A stretch of DNA of 64,000 bases from Candidatus Nitrosopumilus sp. (GCA_003331425.1 QOOS01000002.1:62001-126000), one strand, 5' to 3'; positions 8,198-17,750 are shown, counted from the first letter of the stretch. Program-made: numbers and translations. Notes: a model not told the origin generated them from the letters alone.

Positions 8198-9598
8198 ATG
8201 GCAACAGAAAATATTGACATTGATTATACAAAATATGATTTTAAAGACTCTACAGAAATGTACGTTCACCTTAGTAAAAAAGGACTTTCTAAAGAAACTG
8301 TAATTGAAATTAGTAAAATGAAAAACGAGCCACAATGGATGCTCGATTTTAGAATTAGATCTTATGAAGTCTTTATGGAAAAACCAATGCCAACTTGGGG
8401 TGGAGATCTTAGTGTTATTGATTTCCAAAATATTTACTATTACGCTAAAGCATCTGATAAAACTGAAAAGAATTGGGATGATGTTCCAGACAATGTCAAA
8501 AATACTTTTGATAAACTTGGAATTCCTGAAGCCGAAAAGAAATTTTTGGCAGGTGTTGGTGCACAATATGAATCTGAAGTCGTTTATCATAGTCTAAGAG
8601 AAGATTTAGCAAAACAAGGTGTTTTGTTTTTAGATACTGATCAAGCATTAATTGACCATCCTGAAATTTTCAAAAAATACTTTGGTAAAATTATTCCTCC
8701 AGAGGATAACAAATTTGCAGCACTAAACAGTGCAGTATGGAGTGGTGGTTCATTCATCTATGTCCCACCAGGTGTTCATATTGACATGCCTTTACAAGCA
8801 TACTTTAGAATTAATGCAGAAAATATTGGTCAATTTGAAAGAACTTTGATCATTGTTGATGAGGGTGCAGAAGTACACTACATTGAAGGTTGTACTGCTC
8901 CAGTTTATTCATCAGAATCTCTTCACTCTGCAGTTGTTGAACTAGTTGCACACAAAGATGCAAAATTAAGATATACTACAATTCAAAATTGGAGTTCTGA
9001 TGTTTACAATCTTGTAACAAAACGTGCTTATGCATACGAGGGAGCTACCGTTGAATGGATTGATGGAAATATTGGAAGTAAATTAACAATGAAATATCCT
9101 GGTGTTTATTTGATGGGCGAAAGAGCATACGGTGAAACCTTGTCTATTGCATTTGCAGGTAAAGGACAACATCAAGATACTGGAGCTAAAATGGTACATC
9201 TTGCACCAAACACAACTTCTAAAGTTACATCCAAATCTGTAAGCAGAGCCGATGGACGTTCAACTTACAGAGGAATGCTAAATGTAGCAAAAGGTGCTAC
9301 TAATGTGAAATCAACTGTCAGATGTGATGCTTTACTACTAGATGATACTTCAAAAACTGATACATATCCATACATGGTAATTGATCAAGAAGATGCAACA
9401 ATTACTCACGAAGCTACTGTTGGAAAAATTGGTGATGATCAAATTTTCTATCTTATGTCTAGAGGATTTAGTGAAGAAGATGCATTATCTCTAATTGTTA
9501 ATGGATTCATGGAGCCATTTACAAAAGAATTACCAATGGAATACGCAGTTGAACTAAACAGACTCATTAAATTAGAAATGGATGATTCTGTAGGATAA
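8198..9598 (+). CDS. sufB: Fe-S cluster assembly scaffold SufB
   Basis: A 466-residue SufB. The N-terminal helical part ([13 protein letters not shown], 41-53) and the beta-helix core with [22 protein letters not shown] are typical. Cys 232 in YIEGCTAP matches the sulfur-accepting Cys of E. coli SufB, and [10 protein letters not shown] and [12 protein letters not shown] carry the late Cys and the His-Glu pair. It forms the SufBC2D scaffold; sufC lies far away at 25.8-26.6 kb on the other strand. TATA-like TTTATAATATAA is 16-27 nt upstream. Confidence 0.95.
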   Translation: MATENIDIDYTKYDFKDSTEMYVHLSKKGLSKETVIEISKMKNEPQWMLDFRIRSYEVFMEKPMPTWGGDLSVIDFQNIYYYAKASDKTEKNWDDVPDNVKNTFDKLGIPEAEKKFLAGVGAQYESEVVYHSLREDLAKQGVLFLDTDQALIDHPEIFKKYFGKIIPPEDNKFAALNSAVWSGGSFIYVPPGVHIDMPLQAYFRINAENIGQFERTLIIVDEGAEVHYIEGCTAPVYSSESLHSAVVELVAHKDAKLRYTTIQNWSSDVYNLVTKRAYAYEGATVEWIDGNIGSKLTMKYPGVYLMGERAYGETLSIAFAGKGQHQDTGAKMVHLAPNTTSKVTSKSVSRADGRSTYRGMLNVAKGATNVKSTVRCDALLLDDTSKTDTYPYMVIDQEDATITHEATVGKIGDDQIFYLMSRGFSEEDALSLIVNGFMEPFTKELPMEYAVELNRLIKLEMDDSVG

Positions 9599-9624
9599 AA
9601 TCTAAATTCACGTAATGGTCAATC

Positions 9625-11025
9625 ATGTCTCAAGAAATACTTTCAAAATTAAATACTACTCACATTGAAGAAATTTCTTCATCTAGAAATGAACCTGAAT
9701 GGCTAAAAGATTATAGAAAAAATTCATTATCTGTTTATGATAATTTGCCTCTAGAGACATCTCCATTATACAACAAATACACTGATGCCAAAAAAATGGA
9801 TCCTGATAAAGTATCTCTTTCTACAACTACTGCTGAAACAATTCCATCTTTTCTTCAAAAAAGATTGGGAGAGCTAGAAAATGAAATTTGTATTATTCAA
9901 ATTGGAACAAATATCCATAAAATCAATTTACCTGATGAATTAAAATCAAAAGGATTAGTAATCTCTTCAATTTCTGATGCAATTCAAAATAATTCTGAAT
10001 TGGTAAAAAAAGCATTAGAAGCCTCTAGTTCTGAAGAAGATAGATTTACTGCTTTGAATAATGCAGCATTTAACTCTGGAATTTTTATTCATATTCCTAG
10101 AAACTTTATCTTAGAAAAACCAATTTACTTTTTGACTTGTTTATCTGAGGATGGCCATTCTACAATTTCTAGAAATGTTATTTTTGCTGATGAAAGTAGT
10201 AAGGCTGCAATTGTTCAGGAATTGTATTCTCCAAAAATTGAAACACAACAGGCATACCTTGAATTAATGAATACGAACGTTGGTGATAATGCTCAATTAG
10301 ATGTCACTACTTTACAAATGTTAGATCAAAGTGCTGTTACATTTTCTACCAAACGAACTGATTTGGGTCAAGATGCAAAAGTAAATTGGTATTCTGGACT
10401 ATTTGGTTCCATGTTGTCTAGATACAAAATTGAGTACTTTCTTAATGGAACTGGCGCATCATCTAATGACTCTGAAGTTATTTTTGGAAATAATGAACAA
10501 TCATTTGATATTCAAACCAATGTAAATCATGAAAGTCCTGCTACTGAAGGAAGAGTAGTTGAAAAATCTATTCTTCGAAATAAATCTAAATCTCTTTTCA
10601 AAGGAATGATTCGAATTAAAGAAAATGCTTCTAAATCTAATTCTTTCTTGTCAGGTCGTTCAATTTTACTTGATAAAGATGCAAAATCAGATGCAATTCC
10701 TGGATTGGAAATTTTCACTAATGATGTTAAAGCAACTCACTCTGCATCTGTTGCACAAATAGATGAAGAACAAATTTTCTATCTAAAAACTAGATGTCTT
10801 AGTCATGAAGAAGCTGAAAGAACTATTGTTGAAGGTTTCTTAGAACCACTTTCAAGAAAAATGTCTTTCCAAGTTAGAGCATGGATTGCATATCTTATTG
10901 AATCAAAATGGGATAATCGTGAACTCAGTATAAATACTGATGAGGAACTAGCTAAGTTTGTTGAAATTGAAGAGACAAGATATGATGAAAATTCTGAAAT
11001 TGAACAACACTACAAGTATAGGTGA
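9625..11025 (+). CDS. sufD: Fe-S cluster assembly protein SufD
   Basis: 466 residues, a SufB paralogue with the same N-terminal segment (ISSSRNEPEWLKDYRKNS) and the C-terminal TKSFFKG-like core, here KSKSLFKGMIRIKENASKSN, but without SufB's EGCTAP cysteine. KATHSASVAQIDEEQIFYL near the C-terminus is the SufD counterpart of the SufB HEA segment. It pairs with SufB in the scaffold complex. It starts 27 nt after sufB, and the next gene begins 5 nt after its stop. Confidence 0.93.
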   Translation: MSQEILSKLNTTHIEEISSSRNEPEWLKDYRKNSLSVYDNLPLETSPLYNKYTDAKKMDPDKVSLSTTTAETIPSFLQKRLGELENEICIIQIGTNIHKINLPDELKSKGLVISSISDAIQNNSELVKKALEASSSEEDRFTALNNAAFNSGIFIHIPRNFILEKPIYFLTCLSEDGHSTISRNVIFADESSKAAIVQELYSPKIETQQAYLELMNTNVGDNAQLDVTTLQMLDQSAVTFSTKRTDLGQDAKVNWYSGLFGSMLSRYKIEYFLNGTGASSNDSEVIFGNNEQSFDIQTNVNHESPATEGRVVEKSILRNKSKSLFKGMIRIKENASKSNSFLSGRSILLDKDAKSDAIPGLEIFTNDVKATHSASVAQIDEEQIFYLKTRCLSHEEAERTIVEGFLEPLSRKMSFQVRAWIAYLIESKWDNRELSINTDEELAKFVEIEETRYDENSEIEQHYKYR

Positions 11026-11029
11026 TAAA

Positions 11030-11338
11030 TTGTCTGAATGGATTAAAGCATGTAGTTTAGATCAAGTAAAGAAAGGTGAGCTTTTTGGATTTGTTCAAGA
11101 TGGTAGGAAATTATTGATTGCTAATATTGATGGTACAATTCATGCAACTGATTTAATTTGTACTCATGCAGATGCAGATCTTTCTACAGGTTTTCTTAGT
11201 GAAGAGGGTGTAAGATGTCCCTTACATCTTTCTGTTTTTAATTTAGTTAATGGTAAACCAAATAATCTTCCTGCTGAAACTGCACTTAAAGTGTATCCAG
11301 TAAAAGTAGACAACGATGAAATTTTTGTGGAGGTATGA
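11030..11338 (+). CDS. Rieske-type [2Fe-2S] ferredoxin in suf operon
   Basis: A 102-residue soluble Rieske domain: CTH at 44-46 and CPLH at 63-66 are the two Cys/His pairs holding the cluster. I place the start at TTG 11030, where GGTGAT lies just upstream and the length fits a stand-alone Rieske ferredoxin. Longer readings would overlap sufD. It probably passes electrons to Suf assembly or to an oxygenase; its place between sufD and sufS suggests a role in, or dependence on, cluster assembly, which is inference. Confidence 0.85.
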   Translation: MSEWIKACSLDQVKKGELFGFVQDGRKLLIANIDGTIHATDLICTHADADLSTGFLSEEGVRCPLHLSVFNLVNGKPNNLPAETALKVYPVKVDNDEIFVEV

Positions 11339-11341
11339 AAA

Positions 11342-12586
11342 TTGCAAAGTACTGAATCCTCTTTTGAAAATATACGAAAAGATTTCCCTATCTTAAAAAG
11401 AACTGTTAGAGATAACAAACCTTTAGTTTATCTTGATAATGCATCTACTACACAAAAACCAAATCAAGTAATTGATGCCATTACTGATTATTATCAAAAT
11501 CATAATGCAAATATTCACCGTGCAGTTTATGCTCTTGCAGAAGAATCTACTGAAGCATATGAATCTGCAAGAGATAAAATTGCAAATTTTGTAAATGTTA
11601 AAAATCGTCAAGAAATAATTTTTGTTAGAGGTACTACTGAAGCAATCAATTTAGTTGCATATGCCTGGGGAAGATCTCATGTCGATGAGGGTGACATAAT
11701 AGTGACTACTGAATATGAACATCATAGTAACATTGTGCCATGGCAATTACTCACACAAGAAAAACGTGCAAAATTAGAATATATTGGAATGGATGATAAT
11801 GGAGAATTAAATTTAGATGATTTAGATAAATATCTTGCAACTGGAAAAGTTAAACTTGTCACATTTAGTTTGATGTCTAATGTTCTTGGAACTATCACTG
11901 ACGCTAAAAAAATTATAGAAAAATGTAAAGCTGCAGGAGTTCTTACTTTGATAGATGGTGCACAAGCAGTACCTCACATGAAAGTTGATCTTGATACACT
12001 TGGATGTGATTTCTTTGCATTTTCTGGTCACAAGATGTTGGCTCCAACTGGAGTTGGTATTTTATGGGTAAGAAAATCTGTGCTACAAACAATGAATCCA
12101 TTTCATGGTGGAGGAGATATGATTCGTGAAGTTCACAAATATGAAACAACTTGGAATGACTTACCTTACAAATTTGAAGCAGGTACTCCAAATATTGCCG
12201 ATGTAATTGGATTTGGTGCAGCAATTGATTATCTTACAAAAATTGGAATGGATAATGTTAGACAACATGAAATTGAATTAACTAAATATGCTATGGAGAA
12301 ATTTGCAAAAATTCCTGGACTTCAAATTTACGGTACTAAAGATATTGCAAAACGTGGTGGTGTGATTTCATTTAATTTCGCAGATGTACATCCTCATGAT
12401 GTTGCTGATATTATTGATAAAGAAGGAATTTCACTACGTTCAGGTCATCATTGTGCTCAAGTTCTAATGGAGAGACTTAATGTTGCAGCAACTTCTAGAG
12501 CTAGTTTCTATATTTATAATACAAAAGAAGATGTTGATGCCTTAATCGATTCATTAAATATAGTAGCAAAGGTGTTTAAGTTATGA
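11342..12586 (+). CDS. sufS: Cysteine desulfurase SufS
   Basis: A 414-residue class V aminotransferase fold of the group II (SufS/CsdA) type. PLP Lys is K231 in FSGHKML, cofactor contacts are TTEYEHHSN (122-130) and DGAQAV (205-210), and the catalytic Cys is C371 in RSGHHCAQ. It draws sulfur from cysteine for Fe-S clusters and hands it to SufU, the next gene. It starts with TTG 3 nt after the Rieske stop; GGAGGT sits upstream. Confidence 0.95.
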   Translation: MQSTESSFENIRKDFPILKRTVRDNKPLVYLDNASTTQKPNQVIDAITDYYQNHNANIHRAVYALAEESTEAYESARDKIANFVNVKNRQEIIFVRGTTEAINLVAYAWGRSHVDEGDIIVTTEYEHHSNIVPWQLLTQEKRAKLEYIGMDDNGELNLDDLDKYLATGKVKLVTFSLMSNVLGTITDAKKIIEKCKAAGVLTLIDGAQAVPHMKVDLDTLGCDFFAFSGHKMLAPTGVGILWVRKSVLQTMNPFHGGGDMIREVHKYETTWNDLPYKFEAGTPNIADVIGFGAAIDYLTKIGMDNVRQHEIELTKYAMEKFAKIPGLQIYGTKDIAKRGGVISFNFADVHPHDVADIIDKEGISLRSGHHCAQVLMERLNVAATSRASFYIYNTKEDVDALIDSLNIVAKVFKL

Positions 12587-13026
12587 GTAGTGGAACGGAC
12601 ATCTATCATGAAATGATAGTTGATTATTCTAGAAATCCTGTTAATTTTGGTAAAATTGAAGATCATGATGTTACATTTCATGATTCCAATCCTTTGTGTG
12701 GAGATAGTATTGATATTGATATGAAAATTGATGATCATAAAGTTTCTGATATTAAATTTCATGGAAAGGGATGTGCAATTTGTATGGCTTGTTCTTCAGT
12801 TCTAACTGAAATTACAAAAGGAAAATCTCTTGAAGAGATTAAGAAAATCGACAAACATGATATCTTGAGTGAATTAGGTCTTGAACATTTACAGGCTGTT
12901 CGAATAAAATGTGCTTTACTATCATTAAAGGTTCTCAAAGGTGCATTATACACATACCTAGGCTCCCATCTTGAAGATACTGATGGAATAGATAAGCTAA
13001 AAGCCGAGGCCGAGAATCTGTATTAG
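12583..13026 (+). CDS. sufU: SufU-like sulfur acceptor / scaffold
   Basis: 147 residues of the IscU/SufU fold. The three metal-binding cysteines are C39 (NPLCGD, with D41), C64 (GKGCAI) and C110 (RIKCAL), and the extra spacing before the third Cys marks the SufU type. Two additional cysteines (C67 and C70) lie in the usual IS..AS stretch, so the site is richer in thiols than normal. It accepts persulfide from SufS, whose stop it overlaps (ATGA). Confidence 0.92.
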   Translation: MSSGTDIYHEMIVDYSRNPVNFGKIEDHDVTFHDSNPLCGDSIDIDMKIDDHKVSDIKFHGKGCAICMACSSVLTEITKGKSLEEIKKIDKHDILSELGLEHLQAVRIKCALLSLKVLKGALYTYLGSHLEDTDGIDKLKAEAENLY

Positions 13027-13027
13027 T

Positions 13028-13375
13028 ATGAGTGATTTTACTCCTTCAACTCCTTTAGAATTACAAATTAGAAAAATAATTTTTGAAAAATTTAATGATG
13101 TAGATAAAAAATTTACCAATGATGAAGTTTTTGAAATTCTAAAATCTAATGGTGATATCAATCCCTCTTGGATTATTGATGATACTGAATCATTATTCAA
13201 TGACATATGTGATTCTGGTTTGGTGAGAAACATTGCCCAAAATTTTACAACCATCTTTTTAAAATTATTTGATCCTGTTGAAAAATTCCAATGTGATTCT
13301 TGTAATAAGGATATTTTTCTTGGAACGTCTGAAGATAGGATTTGTCCAAATCCTGCTTGTAAATCTACTATTTAG
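13028..13375 (+). CDS. Unknown protein with C-terminal zinc ribbon, end of suf operon
   Basis: 115 residues, starting 1 nt after sufU. The first 80 look like a winged helix (FEKFNDVDKKFTNDEVFEILK, then an SLFNDICDSGLV helix). The end holds CDSC (89-92) and CPNPAC (106-111), spaced as a zinc ribbon. I do not recognise a named family. It could be a regulator of the suf genes or a small RNA- or DNA-binding protein. It overlaps the end of pgk by 8 nt, tail to tail. Confidence 0.7.
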   Translation: MSDFTPSTPLELQIRKIIFEKFNDVDKKFTNDEVFEILKSNGDINPSWIIDDTESLFNDICDSGLVRNIAQNFTTIFLKLFDPVEKFQCDSCNKDIFLGTSEDRICPNPACKSTI

Positions 13376-14594
13376 CTCTGTGTTTTTCTGCTGCATCTTC
13401 TAATGATTTAATCATTGGAAGTTTTTCTCCCGTTAAGTAAAGCACTAATGCTCCACCTGCTGTACTAATATGATTAATTTTATCTGCTAATCCTTGTTGT
13501 TTTAATGCTGTTGTTAAATGACCTCCACTAACAATTGTTGTTGCCATTGAATTTGCAACTGCATTCAGCATTTCTGATGTTCCGTATTTGAAATCCTCTT
13601 TTTCAAAAAATCCTGCAGGACCACTTATGAAAACAGTACCTGCACCTGAAATTAATTTTGAATAATACTCAACTGTCTTTGGACCTAAATCAAAAATTTT
13701 ATCTCCTTTGCTAATTTCTCTAACATCCATTTCTACTCTTTCACCATCTCTGTCAATTGCAATATCTACAGGAGTTGCAAAAACATCTGGATAATCTCCA
13801 ATTAACGAATGTGCTTTGGCTACTACTTCATCCTCATTTTTAATTCCTAAAGGTGATTTGATTCTGGCTTGTGCTCGCATAAACACATTTCCAATTAATC
13901 CTGTAAGTAAAACATGATCTGCACGACCATTTTGAATTAATAATTTGATTGCCTCTAGTCTATCTGGTACTTTAGAACCTCCTAAAATAATCACATGTGG
14001 TGCTTTTGCAACTGTCATCATCTCATCGAGGTTTCTCACTTCTCGTTCCACAATTCTTCCTGCACATGATGGTAATTCTTGGGCAAACCCTACAATTGAC
14101 GGATGTGATCTATGTGCACTTGGAAATGAATCTAATACGCAAATATCAAATAATTTTGATAATCTTGAGACCATTATTGTTTTTGCTGCATTTTCTGGTG
14201 TAAACTCATAATTTTCTTCAGCACATAGTCTAAGATTATCTAAAAGTAAGATCTCCCCTTTTTGTAAATTTTTAATTGCATTTTGTGCTGATTCTCCAAT
14301 AGTGTCTTCAACATATTTGATTTCTCTGCCCATTAATTTTTCAAGAACTTCAGCATGCTTGTTCATCCCTTTATATTCATTATTTCCAACTCTTCCTTGA
14401 TGTGATGCTATCACTACTTTTGCATCTTTTAAGGATTCAAGTGTTACAATAGCTTCCTCAATTCTTTTAGTACCTAAAATTTCCCCTGTTTCCGGATCTA
14501 TTGGACAATTCATATCCATTCTTAGAAATACTGTTTTACTATCTAGATCAAAGTCATCTAATGTGAGAACTTTCACGCCTTTTCTATTATGCAC
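13368..14594 (-). CDS. pgk: Phosphoglycerate kinase
   Basis: 408 residues, archaeal length. Substrate-binding RMDMNCPI (25-32), SHQGR, GGSKVPDR, and GPAGFFEK are the family landmarks; the C-terminal SGGHLTTAL segment is the nucleotide loop (family form SGGGxxxAxL). It interconverts 1,3-bisphosphoglycerate and 3-phosphoglycerate; in an autotroph with apgM (40.4-41.7 kb) it most likely works in gluconeogenesis. It appears to stand alone. Confidence 0.93.
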   Translation of the reverse strand: MHNRKGVKVLTLDDFDLDSKTVFLRMDMNCPIDPETGEILGTKRIEEAIVTLESLKDAKVVIASHQGRVGNNEYKGMNKHAEVLEKLMGREIKYVEDTIGESAQNAIKNLQKGEILLLDNLRLCAEENYEFTPENAAKTIMVSRLSKLFDICVLDSFPSAHRSHPSIVGFAQELPSCAGRIVEREVRNLDEMMTVAKAPHVIILGGSKVPDRLEAIKLLIQNGRADHVLLTGLIGNVFMRAQARIKSPLGIKNEDEVVAKAHSLIGDYPDVFATPVDIAIDRDGERVEMDVREISKGDKIFDLGPKTVEYYSKLISGAGTVFISGPAGFFEKEDFKYGTSEMLNAVANSMATTIVSGGHLTTALKQQGLADKINHISTAGGALVLYLTGEKLPMIKSLEDAAEKHRAK

Positions 14595-14701
14595 TTGGTT
14601 AAAATCTTTAAGCCGATCAAAATTATTTGTAAAAAATAATTTGTTTGATATGAGTTATTTTTTTGAAGGCTATCTATTAATAAAAATTAAAAGATGTATA
14701 G

Positions 14702-15385
14702 TTGAGGTTTAATTTATTGCAAAACTGGCTATTTGACATACGTTCCCGTTCTTTTGTCTTATTGACGGGATTATTCCTTCTTTTAACAGCTTTTGTACTT
14801 TCTGAATTAACTAATGATTTTGATCAAACTGTAATTCTCTTCATTTCTGAAAATGTTGGAAATCCTACTCTTGATATTTTCATGCAGTATGTGACTGAAA
14901 GTGGAGATGTTTTTAATATGATGATATTTGCGATAATTGTATTATTAATTCCAAAAACTCGAAGAGTTGGAATTACTCTATTAATTTTAATTGTAATTGC
15001 TACTCTTCTTACTGGTTACATCAAATGTGGTGTTGATAGAGATAGGCCTGATTATGAATACATTGGGGTTGAATTCCCTGTTCAAATCAGTCATGATACT
15101 TTTGCATTATTTTGTGAAGGTGGATATGATGCATCATATCCATCTGGTCATGCAGCTAGATCTATGATTTTTGCAATCATTTTGGGATATGCTCTATCTG
15201 AAAGATTCCCTCGTGGTGCCTATTTGATTTTCATATATCCTGCAATGATTTCTATTAGCAGATTGTATGTTTTACAGCATTTCCCAATGGATGTTATCGG
15301 TGGAACTGTAATTGGTGTAATGTTGGCAGGAGTTATGGCAAATAGAACAAAATTATACCAGATTTTTGATAAATCAAAAACCTAA
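14702..15385 (+). CDS. PAP2-family membrane phosphatase
   Basis: 227 residues with about five membrane helices. The three PAP2 motifs are complete: K-x6-RP at 108-116, PSGH at 147-150 and SR-x5-H-x3-D at 186-197 (SRLYVLQHFPMD). Members remove phosphate from lipid phosphates or isoprenyl diphosphates at the outer face of the membrane. Recycling of dolichol-like phosphate or lipid phosphate is plausible, but the substrate cannot be told. The start is TTG. The end overlaps the next gene by 12 nt, tail to tail. Confidence 0.85.
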   Translation: MRFNLLQNWLFDIRSRSFVLLTGLFLLLTAFVLSELTNDFDQTVILFISENVGNPTLDIFMQYVTESGDVFNMMIFAIIVLLIPKTRRVGITLLILIVIATLLTGYIKCGVDRDRPDYEYIGVEFPVQISHDTFALFCEGGYDASYPSGHAARSMIFAIILGYALSERFPRGAYLIFIYPAMISISRLYVLQHFPMDVIGGTVIGVMLAGVMANRTKLYQIFDKSKT

Positions 15386-15685
15386 TTCTTCTAAAACTGA
15401 GTTATCAATAAGAACAATTGCAAAATGTTCATCATCGTGATGATATGTCCAATATTTTACATCTCTGGTCTCATTTTTCTCTCTTAGTCCTTTTGTGATT
15501 CCTGTAGTTACTGTGTACCCAATCCTTTTTGCAATTTTAGTTTCTTTTGGCATTAACACTTTGTAACCTTCTTTTTTTTCTTTAAATCCTAATTGTACCA
15601 TATCTTCAATTGCTTTTACTGCATCTTCTTCATTTTTTAGATCATATGTTTTTGAAATTGGTAAATCTTTTGGATGAAATTCCAT
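15374..15685 (-). CDS. Conserved-looking small protein, unknown function
   Basis: 103 residues, soluble, mixed alpha/beta composition (KNEEDAVKAIEDMVQLGFKEK..., then VKYWTYHHDDEHFAIVLID). No cysteine, no membrane segment, no motif I recognise. Codon use and a clean ATG just after AT-rich DNA argue it is real. It is convergent with the PAP2 gene. Confidence 0.55.
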   Translation of the reverse strand: MEFHPKDLPISKTYDLKNEEDAVKAIEDMVQLGFKEKKEGYKVLMPKETKIAKRIGYTVTTGITKGLREKNETRDVKYWTYHHDDEHFAIVLIDNSVLEELGF

Positions 15686-15820
15686 AATTTGTATAAAATT
15701 TAATCACTAATATTTTTTAAAAACGTCCATTTGCGATCAATATTGGTTAATTTTCTTAACAGAAAAGTCAAATCATGATCATATTAACAACTTAATCCAC
15801 TCTTTATTTTTAGAAATTCA

Positions 15821-16564
15821 TTGGCATCATTAGAAAAAATAGTAATTGAATTACGTCAAAAGAAAAAAGAAGCAACCAAACTAAAACAAAAAGCTGAAGA
15901 AGAACTTAAACAACTTCAATCTGCAGAAAAACGTTCTGCAACAGGTTTGCAAAAAATGATTAAAAAAATTGAATCTGAAAAAGAGGATGTTTCAGATGTT
16001 TCAGAAAATCTTACTAGAAAAAATGCTCAGGTAGAAAGTATTGAAAGATTAGTAGCAACTGCTGAAGAAAGAGTAAATACTGAAAAAGAAGCAATTGAGA
16101 GAACCGAACAAGAAATAGAATTTGCTGATACTCCTGAGGAAAAAAATAATGCTGAGGCTAGATTACGCTCATTAAATGATCATGTTCAAGAGTTAATTTC
16201 AGAAATAAAGAGCCGACAAAAAACACTGAAAAAAATTACTGGTGAAGTTACAAACTTTGATGATATTAAATCTAAAATTACCACACAAATAAAAAAACAA
16301 ACCAAATCAAAACCATCTCTTCGTAGCACAATTTCGTCAAGTCACAAAAATGCTTCAAAAGTTGTAAAAGAAATTGAAAGACGAACGAAATCTGAAGAAA
16401 GAATTACCAAGGCTTTGGATAATGCATCAAAAAAATTAAAAGAATATCTTGCAAAAAAGCGTGCAGCAGCTAAAAGAAAACCTGCAAAGAAAACAGCAGC
16501 TAAAAGAAAACCTGCAAAGAAAACAGCAGCTAAAAGAAAACCTGCAAAGAAAACACGTCGTTAA
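15821..16564 (+). CDS. Coiled-coil protein with histone-H1-like lysine tail
   Basis: 247 residues. Residues 1-150 are almost pure coiled coil (charged heptads such as QKKKEATKLKQKAEEELKQL). Residues 150-215 are basic and helical. The tail from about 215 is AAKRKPAKKT repeated three times, ending RR, encoded by three identical 30-bp units. Such KPAKK/AAKRKP tails occur in linker histone H1 and bacterial H1-like proteins, so DNA compaction is the best guess. The gene stands alone and starts at TTG; no domain name can be given. Confidence 0.7.
   Translation: MASLEKIVIELRQKKKEATKLKQKAEEELKQLQSAEKRSATGLQKMIKKIESEKEDVSDVSENLTRKNAQVESIERLVATAEERVNTEKEAIERTEQEIEFADTPEEKNNAEARLRSLNDHVQELISEIKSRQKTLKKITGEVTNFDDIKSKITTQIKKQTKSKPSLRSTISSSHKNASKVVKEIERRTKSEERITKALDNASKKLKEYLAKKRAAAKRKPAKKTAAKRKPAKKTAAKRKPAKKTRR
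16466..16555 (+). repeat. Three perfect 30-bp tandem repeats encoding AAKRKPAKKT
   Basis: Units at 16466-16495, 16496-16525 and 16526-16555 are identical at every base and keep the reading frame. Identity at wobble positions means recent duplication or continual turnover, so copy number may vary between strains. Confidence 0.9.
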
Positions 16565-16583
16565 ATTTTTTCAAATTTTTTAA
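16564..16583 (+). terminator. T-rich terminator
   Basis: ATTTTTTCAAATTTTTTAAT begins at the stop codon of the lysine-tail protein: two T6 runs, an archaeal-type oligo-T signal without a hairpin. Confidence 0.35.
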
Positions 16584-16618
16584 TGAGTTATTAATGCCTC
16601 TGATATCTAATTTTTAAA

Positions 16619-17224
16619 ATGAATAAGCGAGGACCTTTAATTTCATTTGCTGGTTCATTTTTGATTATGATTTCTTTCGTTGTAGCTGTATCTGCAGTTC
16701 CTACTGAAGTTCCAAATTCTGAATCTTTATTGATATCTTCCCTCTTTGAAGGGATGTTTGATGATGTCTCTGAACCCTTTCAAATCATGCCTGGAAATGT
16801 AGTCTATACTTCTTTTAGTACTTTCATTTCTGATGTTCCTGTTCTATGGGGAATTCAAATTATGGATTACCAAAATGGTGATAAATTATCTATAACAATC
16901 TCAAATATTTTTGGAGATTCTTATGGTGAATATGTTCAATCTGATTCAGTTTATTTTGAAACAATTTTTGTTGAGCAATCTGATACATTAAACTTTGAAA
17001 TTGAAAATATTGGTTCTACTGATGTAGAATTTGTAATAATGTTTACCGAAGATCCTGAAAATTCTGAATCTTTTACAAATCCTAATTCGCCTATTGCTGA
17101 AATGGTTGTTCCACTAATTGTTTCTGGTATCTTACTTATTGTTGGAATCATTACTATGATAATAGGGATCATAACAATCTTGATTGATTTAAAAAATAAT
17201 TTTGAAAATAAAAGAAATTTCTAA
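16619..17224 (+). CDS. Membrane-anchored extracytoplasmic protein, unknown
   Basis: 201 residues: basic N-terminus then a hydrophobic helix (8-27, a signal peptide or anchor), an acidic extracytoplasmic domain rich in beta-type sequence (30-165), and a strong membrane helix at about 167-191 followed by KNNFENKRNF in the cytoplasm. No catalytic motif is seen. Stands between the lysine-tail gene and a convergent OB-fold gene, with which it overlaps by 4 nt. Confidence 0.6.
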   Translation: MNKRGPLISFAGSFLIMISFVVAVSAVPTEVPNSESLLISSLFEGMFDDVSEPFQIMPGNVVYTSFSTFISDVPVLWGIQIMDYQNGDKLSITISNIFGDSYGEYVQSDSVYFETIFVEQSDTLNFEIENIGSTDVEFVIMFTEDPENSESFTNPNSPIAEMVVPLIVSGILLIVGIITMIIGIITILIDLKNNFENKRNF

Positions 17225-17538
17225 GGATTTACAGTCATCTTACCAAATTTACCTTTGGTTAAAGATACTTCTCCTCTAAACTCATTTGTGTATCCGTTTT
17301 CAATGACAACTTTGTCACCGACATTAACTGCTTTAATGTCGTCTCCCCACAAAGTAAGTTTCATTTGATTTTCTTCAGTTCCGTCTCCGTTGGCTATTGT
17401 TGCATCACAGACATCTACTGTTCCGTTTCCTGATTTGAGGTTCACAGTTCTTGGATCTCCTTTGCCAATAACTTCGGCTTCAACATTAACTCCGCTTCGC
17501 ATTTTTTTTGCTTCGGAAATTGGTATTGATTCTGACAT
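17221..17538 (-). CDS. Single OB-fold protein, RPA/SSB-like
   Basis: 105 residues from ATG 17538. KLTLWGDDIKAVNVGDKVVI followed by NGYTNEFRGEVSLTKGKFG is the strand pattern of RPA-type OB folds that bind single-stranded DNA or RNA. A longer reading from 17601 adds 21 residues unlike the family. Many thaumarchaea carry such short OB proteins; whether this one is the main ssDNA-binding protein or a translation-linked one is open. Ends 4 nt inside the convergent membrane-protein gene. Confidence 0.75.
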   Translation of the reverse strand: MSESIPISEAKKMRSGVNVEAEVIGKGDPRTVNLKSGNGTVDVCDATIANGDGTEENQMKLTLWGDDIKAVNVGDKVVIENGYTNEFRGEVSLTKGKFGKMTVNP

Positions 17539-17647
17539 GTGATTTTCAATAACCTTTTCGATTATAAGCTTTGTTAAAAAATTTCTAAAATCATGGATCA
17601 ATTTCTCAAATAGTAATTGAGAAATATTGGAAAAATATAGTATCGTT

Positions 17648-17750
17648 GCAGAGGTATCGAAGCCCGGTCAACCGAGAGGGACTCAAGATCTCTATAATAT
17701 AGGAAATCCCTTCTCTTAGGAGTTCGTGGGTTCAAATCCCACCCTCTGCA
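17648..17750 (+). tRNA. tRNA-Leu(CAA) with 18-nt intron
   Basis: Acceptor stem GCAGAGG (17648-17654) pairs with CCTCTGC (17743-17749); discriminator A 17750; no encoded CCA. Anticodon loop CTCAAGA gives CAA at 17684-17686, stem AGGGA/TCCCT. Between position 37 and 38 lies an 18-nt intron (17688-17705), the canonical archaeal site. A long variable arm (TCTCTTAGGAG) identifies a class II tRNA, here leucine. T arm: GTGGG-TTCAAAT-CCCAC. A TATA-like AAATATAG lies just upstream. Confidence 0.93.
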
